Shown here in pieces: positions 9,064 to 17,444 of a stretch of DNA of 64,000 nucleotides; the first letter of the stretch is position 1; every line of letters starts with the position of its first letter. The notes beneath the pieces are model-generated. The model was given only the letters and a program-made list of their open reading frames with translations, did no database searches and was not told the DNA's origin. The translations under genes and the position numbers were made by a program. Origin of the DNA: Lachnospiraceae bacterium (lineage in GTDB: Bacteria; Bacillota; Clostridia; Lachnospirales; Lachnospiraceae); the NCBI GenBank assembly GCA_017453065.1, contig JAFTKW010000015.1, forward strand, positions 411,054 to 475,053, in the 5' to 3' direction.

Positions 9064-10470
9064 ATGAATTGTTACAACTGTGGATGCCGTTTGTCACACC
9101 ACGATTTCTGTACCGCTTGCGGAGCAGATGTGGGACTGTATAAGAGAATCATGAACATTTCCAACCTTTACTACAACGAGGGTCTGGAAAAAGCAACTGT
9201 GAGAGATTTGACTGGTGCAGTGACAAGCCTCAGGCAGAGTCTTAAGTTTAATAAAAATAATATTGATGCCAGAAACCTTCTTGGTCTGGTATATTTCGAG
9301 ATGGGTGAAGTGGTTGCTGCTCTTAGTGAATGGGTTATCAGCAAGAACATGCGCCCACAAAAGAACGTGGCAGATGATTATATTGGAATGGTGCAGAGCA
9401 ATGCATCCAGACTGGAATCTATCAATGCTACTATCAAAAAGTACAATCAAGCGTTGGTATACTGCAATCAGGATAGCAAGGATTTGGCGATTATTCAGCT
9501 CAAAAAGGTGCTTTCTCTGAATCCAAAGTTTGTGCGCGCACATCAGCTTTTAGCACTGCTTTATATTGACAGCGAACAGTGGGACAAGGCTAAGAGAGAA
9601 CTGGTTAAGTGTTGCAATATTGACACCAACAACACACAGACTTTGCGCTACATGAAGATTGTAGATGCAGTGCTCGAGCCAGATGAGGGTGTTCGTGGCG
9701 ACGGCAAGCGCAAAAATGAGGAAGCAGTACGCTACCAGAGTGACAATGAGATTATCATTCAGCCACTCAACGTCAAAGAGCCAAAGAGAAGCGGAGTGGG
9801 AACTCTCTTCAACGTGGCAATTGGTCTGGTAATTGGCTTGGCCGCTATGTATTTCTTGGTGCTTCCAGCATCTATCTCAGCGGAAAAAGAAAAAGCAAAT
9901 GATCAGGTGAAGCAGATTAGCGCTCAATTGGATGTGAAGACATCTACCATTGCAGAACTGGAAGCGGAGAGAAATGATTTGGAAGACCAGATTACAACGC
10001 TTCAAAACGAACTGGAAGGTTACGTCGGTGAGGGCGGAACTTTGAAGGTGTTTGATGGCTTGATGGATGCATCCAAAGGCTATATAGAAACTGGAGATGT
10101 GCTAGCAACAGCAAACTATTTGGAAGAAATTGATGAAACAATTGATATTTCCAAAACTTCTGCAGCCTTCCAGGAACTTTATGCCGCACTGTTTGCCAAG
10201 ATTGGTCCAGAGGTATCCGCGCATTACTACACCATCGGATATCAGGCGTACAAAGATGAATTGTATGATGAAGCAATCACCAATTTGCTCCAGGCAGTGA
10301 AGTATGATGCAAACAACAGAGATGCGCTCTTTAACTTGGCCAACGCTTACAAGCGAAGCGAAGACAAGGAGAATGCACTCGCTACTTATCAGAAGGTGAT
10401 TGAATTGTTCCCTGGCACACAGAGTGCAAACCGCTCACAGAAATACATTGATGAATTAAATGCACAATAA
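9064..10470 (+). CDS. Zinc-ribbon, TPR and coiled-coil single-pass membrane protein
   Basis: A 468-residue protein with a clear layout. Cysteines 3, 6, 16 and 19 form an N-terminal zinc ribbon. Residues about 30-200 hold tetratricopeptide-like repeats (LLGLVYFEMGEVVAALSEW, LLALLYIDSEQWDKAKREL). One membrane helix spans about 246-267, then comes a coiled coil (273-320) and a second TPR block (about 375-460, NLANAYKRSEDKENALATYQK). The two TPR blocks would therefore lie on opposite sides of the membrane. It follows folC and the small ORF with GGAAGG upstream. Function unknown; a scaffold role is plausible. Confidence 0.8.
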   Translation: MNCYNCGCRLSHHDFCTACGADVGLYKRIMNISNLYYNEGLEKATVRDLTGAVTSLRQSLKFNKNNIDARNLLGLVYFEMGEVVAALSEWVISKNMRPQKNVADDYIGMVQSNASRLESINATIKKYNQALVYCNQDSKDLAIIQLKKVLSLNPKFVRAHQLLALLYIDSEQWDKAKRELVKCCNIDTNNTQTLRYMKIVDAVLEPDEGVRGDGKRKNEEAVRYQSDNEIIIQPLNVKEPKRSGVGTLFNVAIGLVIGLAAMYFLVLPASISAEKEKANDQVKQISAQLDVKTSTIAELEAERNDLEDQITTLQNELEGYVGEGGTLKVFDGLMDASKGYIETGDVLATANYLEEIDETIDISKTSAAFQELYAALFAKIGPEVSAHYYTIGYQAYKDELYDEAITNLLQAVKYDANNRDALFNLANAYKRSEDKENALATYQKVIELFPGTQSANRSQKYIDELNAQ

Positions 10471-10484
10471 TAAGATACGAAAGA

Positions 10485-10516
10485 GAACTTGCAGTGGGGA
10501 CTGCAGGTTCTTTTTT
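10485..10516 (+). terminator. Rho-independent terminator
   Basis: The 10-bp stem 10485-10494/10501-10510 (one G-T pair) with a 6-base loop is followed by six Ts. It ends the valS-folC-TPR transcript before spoIIAA. Confidence 0.85.
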
Positions 10517-10546
10517 ATTGCGATATTTGGTGAAAGGGAGAATAAT

Positions 10547-10852
10547 ATGGAGGATTTTAAGGTAATTGACAGGTATCTGATGGTGAAGATGCCAGAAGAA
10601 ATTGATCATCACAAATCAAGTTATATCAGCAAACAGGCGGATTTTTTGATTTTGAAGGAGCAGGTTGACAACATAGTTTTTGATTTCGAGGACACGAGAT
10701 TTATGGATTCCTCAGGCATTGGCATTATTGTTGGCAGGTATCAGAAGATATCTTGCTTTGGGGGCAAGGTGTTTGCGATTCATGCAGATAGACAGATCAA
10801 AAGGATTTTGCATGTATCTGGACTAAGTAAGATTATGGAAATCATGGAATAA
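10547..10852 (+). CDS. spoIIAA: Anti-sigma F factor antagonist SpoIIAA
   Basis: A 101-residue STAS-domain protein. In sporulating Firmicutes, SpoIIAA frees sigma F in the forespore by binding SpoIIAB, and is switched off by phosphorylation of a Ser by SpoIIAB. The motif [10 protein letters not shown] at residues 52-61 carries the expected Ser (S56 by alignment). The ATG at 10547 follows AAGGGAG by a few bases; an upstream in-frame extension overlaps the terminator and is not part of the gene. First gene of a three-gene operon with spoIIAB and sigF. Confidence 0.93.
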   Translation: MEDFKVIDRYLMVKMPEEIDHHKSSYISKQADFLILKEQVDNIVFDFEDTRFMDSSGIGIIVGRYQKISCFGGKVFAIHADRQIKRILHVSGLSKIMEIME

Positions 10853-10935
10853 CCAGTGTAAAGATGGATATAGAAAAGGGGAAAAAGATGATCGAGGCAG
10901 TGAAAAAAGAAGTAAAAGTCATAGGAGCAAAAAAG

Positions 10936-11424
10936 ATGAACCAAGGATTTGGCATGGGCACCATAAGAAGGGAATACAAAAATCATCTAAGCATGGAGTT
11001 TGATGCAATTTCTTCCAATGAGAGTTTTGCCAGAGTGGCGGTGGCTGCATTTATAGCGCCACTAAATCCTACCATGGAAGAGATATCTGATGTTAAAACA
11101 GCGGTCAGTGAAGCGGTGACCAACGCTATCATTCATGCTTACGAGGATACATATGGTCGCGTTTTTATGCGCTGTGAGATAGAAGGAGATGTACTTACGG
11201 TCGAAATCGAGGACAAGGGTAAGGGTATTGAAAACTTGGTTAAAGCTATGGAGCCACTATATACCACCAAACCAGAACTAGAGCGCAGTGGCATGGGCTT
11301 TGCTTTTATGGAGGCTTTTATGGATGATTTGCAGGTAGATAGTACTCTGGGAATTGGGACCAGGGTTCGTATGAAAAAGAAACTTGGAACCAGTGCTTGG
11401 GTTGTGTTTGAAAGCGAGGACTAG
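10936..11424 (+). CDS. spoIIAB: Anti-sigma F factor / serine kinase SpoIIAB
   Basis: A GHKL-family kinase that holds sigma F inactive and phosphorylates SpoIIAA. The conserved SpoIIAB opening ([15 protein letters not shown]), the N-box [14 protein letters not shown] and the G boxes DKGKGI and ERSGMGFAF are all present. The start is uncertain. AGGAG sits 8 bases before ATG 10936, giving 162 residues, close to the usual 140-150. In-frame ATGs at 10864 and 10888 would add up to 24 residues, with weaker ribosome-binding sites. It lies between spoIIAA and sigF, with 2 bases before sigF. Confidence 0.92.
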   Translation: MNQGFGMGTIRREYKNHLSMEFDAISSNESFARVAVAAFIAPLNPTMEEISDVKTAVSEAVTNAIIHAYEDTYGRVFMRCEIEGDVLTVEIEDKGKGIENLVKAMEPLYTTKPELERSGMGFAFMEAFMDDLQVDSTLGIGTRVRMKKKLGTSAWVVFESED

Positions 11425-11426
11425 GC

Positions 11427-12143
11427 ATGGAGGAAGTATCAGTACGGATTGCCAAAGCGCAAGCTGGTGACAGAGTGACCAGAGAAGTACTGATAGAAGA
11501 AAACCTAGGGTTGGTGCATCACATAGTGCGTAGATTTCTAGGACGAGGATACGATGCAGAGGATTTATTTCAGATTGGCACCATAGGGCTCATGAAAGCC
11601 ATCGATAAGTTTGATTTAAACTTTGATGTTAAATTTTCCACTTACGCAGTACCCATGATATCTGGTGAGATCAAAAGATTTTTGCGTGATGACGGAATGG
11701 TAAAAGTAGGAAGAGCCCTTAAGGAAAATGGATTTAAGGTAAAGGCTGCCAGTGAGCGTTTGATGCAACAGCTGGGCAGAGAGCCTAGTCTGGAGGAAGT
11801 GGCGGTGCAGACGGGACTGAGTGTTGAAGATGTGGTTATGGCTATGGAAGCTTCTGCTGAGGTGGAATCTATTTACAAATCTGTGTACCAGGCAGATGGC
11901 AGTGAAATCTTCCTCATCGACAAATTGGCGACGGAGGATAAAGAAAAAGAAAGCCTGATGAATGAAATGCTGGTAAAACAACTTTTAGAGGAATTAGGAG
12001 AGCAGGAGCGTGAACTGATTATGCTACGCTTTTTTGGAGAACACACACAGATGGAAGTGGCGAAGAAACTGGGGATTAGCCAAGTACAGGTCAGCAGACT
12101 GGAAAAAAAGATATTAATAGGAATGCGACAAAAGGTTACCTAA
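11427..12143 (+). CDS. sigF: RNA polymerase sporulation sigma factor sigma F
   Basis: A 238-residue sigma-70-family factor, the first forespore-specific sigma. Region 2 contains GRGYDAEDLFQIGTIGLMKAIDKFD and the -10 recognition helix FSTYAVPMISGEIKRFLRDD; region 4 contains the helix-turn-helix HTQMEVAKKLGISQVQVSR. The ATG follows the spoIIAB stop by two bases, so translation is likely coupled. Genes of the spoVA group lie 2 kb downstream, the same overall order as in Bacillus. It is likely to direct some of the forespore genes in this window together with sigma G. Confidence 0.95.
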   Translation: MEEVSVRIAKAQAGDRVTREVLIEENLGLVHHIVRRFLGRGYDAEDLFQIGTIGLMKAIDKFDLNFDVKFSTYAVPMISGEIKRFLRDDGMVKVGRALKENGFKVKAASERLMQQLGREPSLEEVAVQTGLSVEDVVMAMEASAEVESIYKSVYQADGSEIFLIDKLATEDKEKESLMNEMLVKQLLEELGEQERELIMLRFFGEHTQMEVAKKLGISQVQVSRLEKKILIGMRQKVT

Positions 12144-12275
12144 ATTCGACACAAATCTTAATTATTTTTAAAATCCTTTGTCAAGACCTTTTCTGAAATC
12201 TGAAAATAAAGTATAGTAAAGGAGTAAAATAAGTAGCACGCAGATGGATGATTAGTATTAAAGAAGGGGTAAAAT

Positions 12276-13352
12276 ATGTTACAGAGGAAAAAAGAAATTG
12301 GCTTTTATATTGGAACTGTTGTATCTTGCTTGGTAGCCATGACTGTAATTGTGATAGCTGCGCTACTGATATATGACAAGTTAAAGACAGCCGCTGCTGA
12401 CAAGCAGGCAGAAAGTCAGGAGGCACTGGCACCTATTGAAAAACAGTATGGACAGAGCGAAGTAGATTTGATGATAGAGGAAGCAGTGAATGATGCAGGC
12501 CAGGCAGGCTACACGCGTGGTATGGAAAGCGTTCTGGATCAAATCGCCAATGATTTGGCCAGTGGTAAGTCTACAGCTGAGACCTTGCGTCCTCTTTATC
12601 CAGATGATTTGGTAGTGGTAAGCAATGGAGCGTTCCATTTTGTGCCTATTAATGAGAACTTGAAAAAACATGGTTTGGAGCAGGCAAATGTGGTGGTTCT
12701 TGACAACGGTGAAATGCAATACATTCAGGATGGACAAGTTCTGTCCCACAAGGGTATTGATGTGTCCAAATATCAAGGCAAGATTGACTGGCAGGCAGTG
12801 GCTGCAGATGGCGTAGAATTCGCCATTATTCGCCTTGGTATCAGGGGATATGGTGAAGAGGGCCGTATTGTGTTGGATGATATGTTTCATACCAATGTAC
12901 AGGGCGCGCAGGCGGCAGGCATCAAAGTGGGTGTTTACTTCTTTGCTCAGGCCATTACAGTAGAAGAGGCCTTGGAAGAAGCGCAGTTTGTGTTAGAACA
13001 GGTATCTTCCTATCAACTAGAGTATCCAATCGTATATGACGTTGAAAAAGTCAGTGCCAGCAGTGGCCGTATGAACAAGCTGTCCCAGGCAGAGAGAACG
13101 CAGGTTGCTTTGACCTTTATGGAGGCAATCAAGGATGCAGGTTATACACCAATGTTGTATGCGAATCTGGAGATGATGTCAGTTTTAATAGACGTGGCTC
13201 AGTTTGAGGGCTATCATAAATGGTATGCGAACTACGGTAGCAACTTGTACTTCCCATATGATTTCTCTATATGGCAGTATTCTGAAAAAGGAAAAGTCAA
13301 TGGTATCCAGGGCGATGTAGACCTGAATATCAGTTTCGTAAATGAATGGTAG
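12276..13352 (+). CDS. Membrane-anchored GH25 family muramidase (lysozyme-like)
   Basis: A 358-residue protein with an N-terminal membrane helix at about 9-33 and no clear cleavage site, so it is probably anchored outside the membrane. Residues 39-155 form an Ala/Glu-rich spacer domain. The GH25 domain starts at about 159 with KGIDVSKYQGKIDW and holds the catalytic pair in YDVEKVS (D255, E257). GH25 enzymes cleave the MurNAc-GlcNAc bond of peptidoglycan. Its place between sigF and spoVA suggests a role in forespore wall remodelling, which is inference. AAGAAGGGG precedes the start. Confidence 0.9.
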   Translation: MLQRKKEIGFYIGTVVSCLVAMTVIVIAALLIYDKLKTAAADKQAESQEALAPIEKQYGQSEVDLMIEEAVNDAGQAGYTRGMESVLDQIANDLASGKSTAETLRPLYPDDLVVVSNGAFHFVPINENLKKHGLEQANVVVLDNGEMQYIQDGQVLSHKGIDVSKYQGKIDWQAVAADGVEFAIIRLGIRGYGEEGRIVLDDMFHTNVQGAQAAGIKVGVYFFAQAITVEEALEEAQFVLEQVSSYQLEYPIVYDVEKVSASSGRMNKLSQAERTQVALTFMEAIKDAGYTPMLYANLEMMSVLIDVAQFEGYHKWYANYGSNLYFPYDFSIWQYSEKGKVNGIQGDVDLNISFVNEW

Positions 13353-13375
13353 GATTTGTAATAGTGTAGACTATT

Positions 13376-13408
13376 AAAAAAGGGCTTCCCGGTTGGGAGG
13401 CCCTTTTT
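13376..13408. terminator. Bidirectional terminator between convergent genes
   Basis: Stem AGGGCTTCCC/GGGAGGCCCT (13381-13390/13395-13404) is flanked by A-run and T-run, so it can stop transcription from both the GH25 gene and the minus-strand thioesterase. Confidence 0.85.
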
Positions 13409-13443
13409 GATTTGCGATGTGTTTGTAAGAGATAGTGCTTGAT

Positions 13444-13914
13444 TTAATATCCTTCTTTCTTGCGCAGTAGGCGCAATTGTCTTCTCTTTTCAGCGTTTTC
13501 CCATTCCATGCGTTCACCATCGTTTTCCAAGATGAGTGGGGGAACTGGGGATGGCTTGCCGTCTTCACCCATGTTGACCATGACAAAATAGGCACGGTTG
13601 ATAGGGTGTCTATTGCCCTCAGGATCCTCCTTGTAGGTGTCTACGCGTACTTCCATGGAGGTGCGACCTACATGGGTTACTTTTCCGATGAGAACCACCA
13701 CATCATTTAGATAAGCGGCTTCTTTAAAAGCTAAGTTGTCAATGGCTGCCGTGGTAACAATATGACCACAGTGTCTTCTTGCAGTGGCTCCAGCCACTTC
13801 GTCTATCCATTTCAGTAGTTGCCCGCCAAACAGACGATCAAATCCATTTAAATCGGAGTTAATCACAACTCGAACCTGTTCCGTTACAGAATGGGATACT
13901 TTTTTACCTTCCAT
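13444..13914 (-). CDS. Acyl-CoA thioesterase (hotdog fold)
   Basis: A 156-residue protein of the YciA/BACH-like acyl-CoA hydrolase family. It shows the hotdog motifs NSDLNGFDRLFGGQLLKWID, AGATARRHCGH and VVLIGKVTHVGRTSMEV. The start at 13914 is chosen because AAAGGAGGG lies just upstream on the minus strand; an extension to 13962 has no such support. It should hydrolyse acyl-CoA thioesters in the cytoplasm, substrate unknown. It is the only minus-strand gene between sigF and the spoVA genes, and its promoter region faces that of spoVAA. Confidence 0.88.
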   Translation of the reverse strand: MEGKKVSHSVTEQVRVVINSDLNGFDRLFGGQLLKWIDEVAGATARRHCGHIVTTAAIDNLAFKEAAYLNDVVVLIGKVTHVGRTSMEVRVDTYKEDPEGNRHPINRAYFVMVNMGEDGKPSPVPPLILENDGERMEWENAEKRRQLRLLRKKEGY

Positions 13915-14000
13915 GAATCTCCCTCCTTTGCTATGCACGGTATTTTTTCGAATTATTATCAATGATTACAAGAAGTATTATAGCATTTTTCCTAATTTAT

Positions 14001-14030
14001 GCATAGAACGAAGTTGGCTTTGGGATACTG
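14001..14030 (+). promoter_or_regulatory. Putative sigma G/F promoter for spoVAA-AB-AC
   Basis: GCATA at 14001-14005 matches the -35 element of forespore sigma promoters. GATACTG at 14024-14030, after an 18-base spacer, matches 5 of 7 positions of the sigma G -10 CATnnTA. It lies about 60 bases upstream of spoVAA. Confidence 0.5.
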
Positions 14031-14090
14031 TGACAAGAAAGAAGGATTGGTTTGTAGTGAAAGAAGGAAATAAGAGATGATGATTCAGTA

Positions 14091-14765
14091 ATGAATGGGG
14101 GAAATGAGAAAAATCAGAAGGGACAGATCGTAGTATACATCAAATTGGAGCGCAGCGTGGAGGTGGAAGGACCGGAAGTTTTGCTAAGTGATGTTGCGTC
14201 TGTAGAGTGCACTGATGAAGAAGTCAAAGAAAGCGCCAGAAGATTGTGCGTTTATCGTTTTGAGGTAGAAGGGCAGAAACGTACGGTAATAAGTATCCTT
14301 CGAATTATTCAATTACTTGAGCGGAAGCTAGCCTATAGTTGCAAGCAGCCTATCTTAGTTCAGAACGTAGGCGAAAAGGATGTGTTTGTTCAGTGGGTTA
14401 ACCAGAATGAGAAGAAGCGTCCAGCAAACCCTTGGAAAATAGCGCTAGTAAGCTTGGTGACTTTTTGTGGTACAGCTTTTACGCTTGTGGCTTATCACAA
14501 TGATATCGAGATACACAAAATATTTGAAGGCGTGGCAAAAGTGATAATGCCCCAAGATTTCCAATTGGGACTTTTGGTTTTGGAGATAGCCTATTCTGTC
14601 GGACTGGCAGTGGGGATTATTGTGTTTTTCAATCATGTGGGGAAATGGAAGCTTAGTAACGATCCAACTCCTATAGAGGTAGCGCTACGCAAGTACGAAG
14701 TAGACGTGGATACGACACTGATTGAGAGTGCAGACCGAGAAGGCGAAGAGGTGGATGCCAGATGA
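14091..14765 (+). CDS. spoVAA: Stage V sporulation protein AA
   Basis: A 224-residue protein recognised by the SpoVAA pattern: an N-terminal soluble domain (VVYIKLERSVEVEGPEVLLSD, VECTD) followed by two membrane helices at about 118-140 and 160-184. SpoVA proteins form the channel that imports dipicolinic acid into the forespore and releases it at germination. The start is ATG 14091; its ribosome-binding site is weak, and the nearby ATG at 14077 closes after five codons. It is followed 34 bases later by spoVAB. Confidence 0.85.
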   Translation: MNGGNEKNQKGQIVVYIKLERSVEVEGPEVLLSDVASVECTDEEVKESARRLCVYRFEVEGQKRTVISILRIIQLLERKLAYSCKQPILVQNVGEKDVFVQWVNQNEKKRPANPWKIALVSLVTFCGTAFTLVAYHNDIEIHKIFEGVAKVIMPQDFQLGLLVLEIAYSVGLAVGIIVFFNHVGKWKLSNDPTPIEVALRKYEVDVDTTLIESADREGEEVDAR

Positions 14766-14799
14766 AGCGGATGGGGACGCTATACGATGAGAGGTGGCT

Positions 14800-15288
14800 A
14801 TGAAAATAGGATTACTCGCGCTGCTTGGATTTAGCTTTGGGGCTTTTTCTGCTGCAGGGATATTTACCGTTCTTGCGGCAGTCAGTCTGGTGCCTAGATT
14901 TGTAGGAAAAACGCATACAGGTCGGGATGTGAAACTGTATGAGAATATGATTATTTTGGGGACTATAGTTGGCGGTCTGTATAGCTTGTATGCCAATCGG
15001 TTACAATTATGGGTAAGGGAATATATAGCACTCAAATGGGATGTCAATATTTGGGAAATGCCATATGTTACGTGGCTCTTGGGGGTGTTGCTGTTAACCA
15101 TGGGGATTTTTGTTGGCATGTTTGTTGGATGTCTTGCGCTAGCGATTGCAGAGATGCTGGATAGTTTGCCTATCTTTGCAAGGAGAGCGAGACTAAGGCG
15201 TGGAGCTGGCATATTGATATCAAGTGTGGCAGCAGGAAAACTGGCTGGTTCATTGCTCTATTTTTGGTTTGAGCGAGTGGGCTGGTAA
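14800..15288 (+). CDS. spoVAB: Stage V sporulation protein AB
   Basis: A 162-residue integral membrane protein with about four to five hydrophobic helices and the family words SLVPRFVGKTHTGRDVKLYEN and FVGMFVGCLALAIAEMLDSLPIFARR, which match SpoVAB. It acts with the other SpoVA proteins in the spore inner membrane. ATG 14800 is preferred, with GAGG 5 bases upstream; GTG at 14794 would add two residues. It is the second gene of the spoVAA-AB-AC group. Confidence 0.87.
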   Translation: MKIGLLALLGFSFGAFSAAGIFTVLAAVSLVPRFVGKTHTGRDVKLYENMIILGTIVGGLYSLYANRLQLWVREYIALKWDVNIWEMPYVTWLLGVLLLTMGIFVGMFVGCLALAIAEMLDSLPIFARRARLRRGAGILISSVAAGKLAGSLLYFWFERVGW

Positions 15289-15329
15289 GGGGATTGTGAT
15301 AGTAGACTTGAAATGGAAGGATGAGAGAA

Positions 15330-15824
15330 ATGAAAAAGAAAGAAGTAAATTTAAATACGAACTCCGTAAATTTGGACAAGAAGTCTGCAAAGGAGTATGA
15401 GAAGTATGTAAGTTCTGTGACACCAACCCACAATCTCTGGCTACAGATGGCGAAAGCCTTTTTGGTAGGTGGACTGATTTGCGTGCTGGGCCAATTTATC
15501 TTGAATACTGCTATGGAAACCTATGGGCTTAGTAAGGATGATGCTGGTAGCTGGTGCTCGCTGCTCCTAATCTTGCTAAGTGCCTTGCTTACAGGGTTCA
15601 ATATTTACCCATGCATTGTAAAGTGGGGCGGAGCGGGCGCTTTGGTTCCGATCACAGGCTTTGCAAACTCTGTAGTATCACCAGCCATTGAATTTAAGAA
15701 AGAGGGATGGGTGTTTGGTGTAGGTTGTAAAATCTTTACGATTGCAGGCCCGGTTATTTTGTATGGAATCTTCACCAGTTGGGTGCTGGGGTTTATTTAT
15801 TGGCTACTAAAAATATTTGTATAA
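15330..15824 (+). CDS. spoVAC: Stage V sporulation protein AC
   Basis: A 164-residue membrane protein with a polar N-terminus of about 35 residues and four or five helices. It carries SpoVAC hallmarks: TPTHNLWLQMAKAFLVGG, GLICVLGQF, KWGGAGALVPITGFANSV and EGWVFGVGCKIFTIAGPVI. In B. subtilis, SpoVAC can form a mechanosensitive channel for dipicolinate. ATG 15330 has GGAAGG 9 bases upstream; ATG 15321 abuts that site. In Bacillus spoVAD would follow at once; here a toxin-antitoxin locus follows. Confidence 0.92.
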   Translation: MKKKEVNLNTNSVNLDKKSAKEYEKYVSSVTPTHNLWLQMAKAFLVGGLICVLGQFILNTAMETYGLSKDDAGSWCSLLLILLSALLTGFNIYPCIVKWGGAGALVPITGFANSVVSPAIEFKKEGWVFGVGCKIFTIAGPVILYGIFTSWVLGFIYWLLKIFV

Positions 15825-15881
15825 ATTATCGCAGAAGGTTCCTTCTGAAATTCAATATTTATTGCTTTTTCATGTGTTAAG

Positions 15882-15908
15882 CTCGGTAAAAAATGATTTT
15901 TTACCGAG
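15882..15908. promoter_or_regulatory. Palindrome upstream of the abiE promoter (operator and/or terminator)
   Basis: A perfect 12-bp inverted repeat CTCGGTAAAAAA/TTTTTTACCGAG with a 3-base loop lies after spoVAC and 7 bases before the abiE -35 element. It can act as terminator for spoVAC. A degenerate copy sits beyond the -10 at 15955-15980, which suggests binding by the antitoxin AbiEi. Confidence 0.6.
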
Positions 15909-15915
15909 TTTAACT

Positions 15916-15944
15916 TTGACAAATAGCAAGGATAAGTGTATATT
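15916..15944 (+). promoter_or_regulatory. Sigma-A promoter of the abiE operon
   Basis: TTGACA (15916-15921) and TATATT (15939-15944) with a 17-base spacer. Palindromes flank it on both sides. Confidence 0.75.
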
Positions 15945-15954
15945 AAAGTAAAGG

Positions 15955-15980
15955 TCGGGAAAAATACAAATCTTACCGAG
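15955..15980. promoter_or_regulatory. Second, imperfect copy of the abiE palindrome
   Basis: TCGGGAAAA (15955-15963) and TCTTACCGAG (15971-15980) form an imperfect inverted repeat sharing the ACCGAG end of the first palindrome. It overlaps the transcription start region and abuts the ribosome-binding site of the antitoxin gene. Confidence 0.45.
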
Positions 15981-15990
15981 GTGAGCAAAA

Positions 15991-16533
15991 ATGATTTTAA
16001 CATATAAAGAATGTATTGAAAAATACGGAAACGATTATCAGTTAACAAGAGCTGTTGCTGAAAAAAGTATTTATCGAGTGGAGCCGGGCGTATATTCTAC
16101 TGAGCGGTATTCGACGGAATTAGAGGTTATAATTAAGAAGTATCCGAATGCTATTTTTACAGGTGAGTATGCATTTTATCATCATCGTTTGACAGATGTT
16201 ATTCCCGAAAAATATCATATTGCAACCAAAGCAAAGGCAGCGAAATTACTTGATGCTCGAATTGAACAGATCTATGTCAGGGATGATTTATTGCAGTTAG
16301 GAGTTGTTGAAAAAGAAATTAACGGAGTAACAGTGAAAATATATGATAAAGAGCGCATGTTGATTGAATTGCTTCGCAACAAAAATTCTATGCCGTATGA
16401 CCTATATAAAGAAATCATAAGTAGTTATCGTAAAATCATAGCAAGTCTTCAAGTTTGGAGAATACAAGAGTATGCAGACATTTTTCCTAAGAGCAAGATG
16501 ATTAAGAAAGCGCTGGAAGAGGAGGTTTTTTGA
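15991..16533 (+). CDS. AbiEi-type antitoxin / transcriptional repressor
   Basis: A 180-residue protein of the AbiEi family, the antitoxin of type IV toxin-antitoxin and phage-abortive systems. It has an N-terminal winged-helix-like region (QLTRAVAEKSIYRVEPGVYST) and the AbiEi C-terminal region with YPNAIFTGEYAFYHH, HIATKAKAAK and YDKERMLIELLRNK. It is followed 3 bases later by its toxin partner. GAGGTGAG precedes the ATG. Flanking palindromes suggest it represses its own promoter, as known for other AbiEi proteins. The locus is AT-rich compared with spoVA genes, suggesting acquisition by transfer. Confidence 0.85.
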   Translation: MILTYKECIEKYGNDYQLTRAVAEKSIYRVEPGVYSTERYSTELEVIIKKYPNAIFTGEYAFYHHRLTDVIPEKYHIATKAKAAKLLDARIEQIYVRDDLLQLGVVEKEINGVTVKIYDKERMLIELLRNKNSMPYDLYKEIISSYRKIIASLQVWRIQEYADIFPKSKMIKKALEEEVF

Positions 16534-16536
16534 TAT

Positions 16537-17349
16537 ATGAATTTACGAGAGATGATGGATAAGTATAGTGAGGACGGATTGGCTCGTGAACTAGCGGCTG
16601 CACGTGTTTGCCAGGATATTGTTTTAAAAGCGATTGCGATAGGCCCTCTTAACAGAAATATAACAATTAAAGGTGGCGTTGTTATGAGAAGCCTTACCAA
16701 CAATAATCGTAGGGCAACAAGGGACATTGATTTAGACTTTATTCACTATTCTATCGACGATGATGCAATACGAATATTTGTACAGAAGATGAATTGCATT
16801 CCGGATATCAAGATAGAAATAGTTGGAGATATAGAAGAACTGAAACATCAAGATTATCATGGGAAATCTATAAATGTACGAATCATAGATAAAAATGGGA
16901 CTGCAGTAGAAAGTAAAATAGATATTGGGGTTCATAAGCATCTGGAACTTGAGCAGGAAGAATATTGCTTTGATGTTTGCATGGATGATGAGGGTGCCAG
17001 TCTGCTTAAAAATTCCAAAGAGCAATCAGTTGTAGAAAAGTTGCGAGCATTGCTTATTTTTGGAGTTAATAATCGTAGATATAAAGATATTTACGATATG
17101 TACTATTTGAAAAATGAGTTGAAACTAGACAAGTTCCTACGATACATAGACCTATTGATTTTTAAAGATGAATCCATGCGTGAAAATACAATGGATGATA
17201 TTGTTAGAAGGATTGACAACAGTTTTCAGGATAAAGGCTTTTTGAAAAGGATTTCCACATCTAGACAAAGATGGATTGACGAGGATGTTGAAATGATTGC
17301 GGAAGGAATTATTGATTTTTATAAAGAACTTTCGTTACTGCATGAATGA
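16537..17349 (+). CDS. AbiEii/AbiGii-type nucleotidyltransferase toxin
   Basis: A 270-residue nucleotidyltransferase-fold protein, partner of the upstream antitoxin. It shows the family pattern of a GG turn followed by a D-x-D metal site: IKGGVVMRSL then ATRDIDLDF. Later come VEKLRALLIFGVNNRRYKDIYDMYYL, the usual conserved K and RxKDxYD part of the family. Members are thought to block growth by nucleotide transfer to a target such as tRNA when the antitoxin does not counter them; which target applies here is unknown. GAGGAGG lies upstream of the ATG. Confidence 0.87.
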   Translation: MNLREMMDKYSEDGLARELAAARVCQDIVLKAIAIGPLNRNITIKGGVVMRSLTNNNRRATRDIDLDFIHYSIDDDAIRIFVQKMNCIPDIKIEIVGDIEELKHQDYHGKSINVRIIDKNGTAVESKIDIGVHKHLELEQEEYCFDVCMDDEGASLLKNSKEQSVVEKLRALLIFGVNNRRYKDIYDMYYLKNELKLDKFLRYIDLLIFKDESMRENTMDDIVRRIDNSFQDKGFLKRISTSRQRWIDEDVEMIAEGIIDFYKELSLLHE

Positions 17350-17444
17350 TGAACTAGGACGTTACATCAGAATTTAGATTGCAATTTATGGTTGCTTTTT
17401 GGGGGAAGTAGATTGTGATATATTTTTGGGGGAGAGGTGATTGT

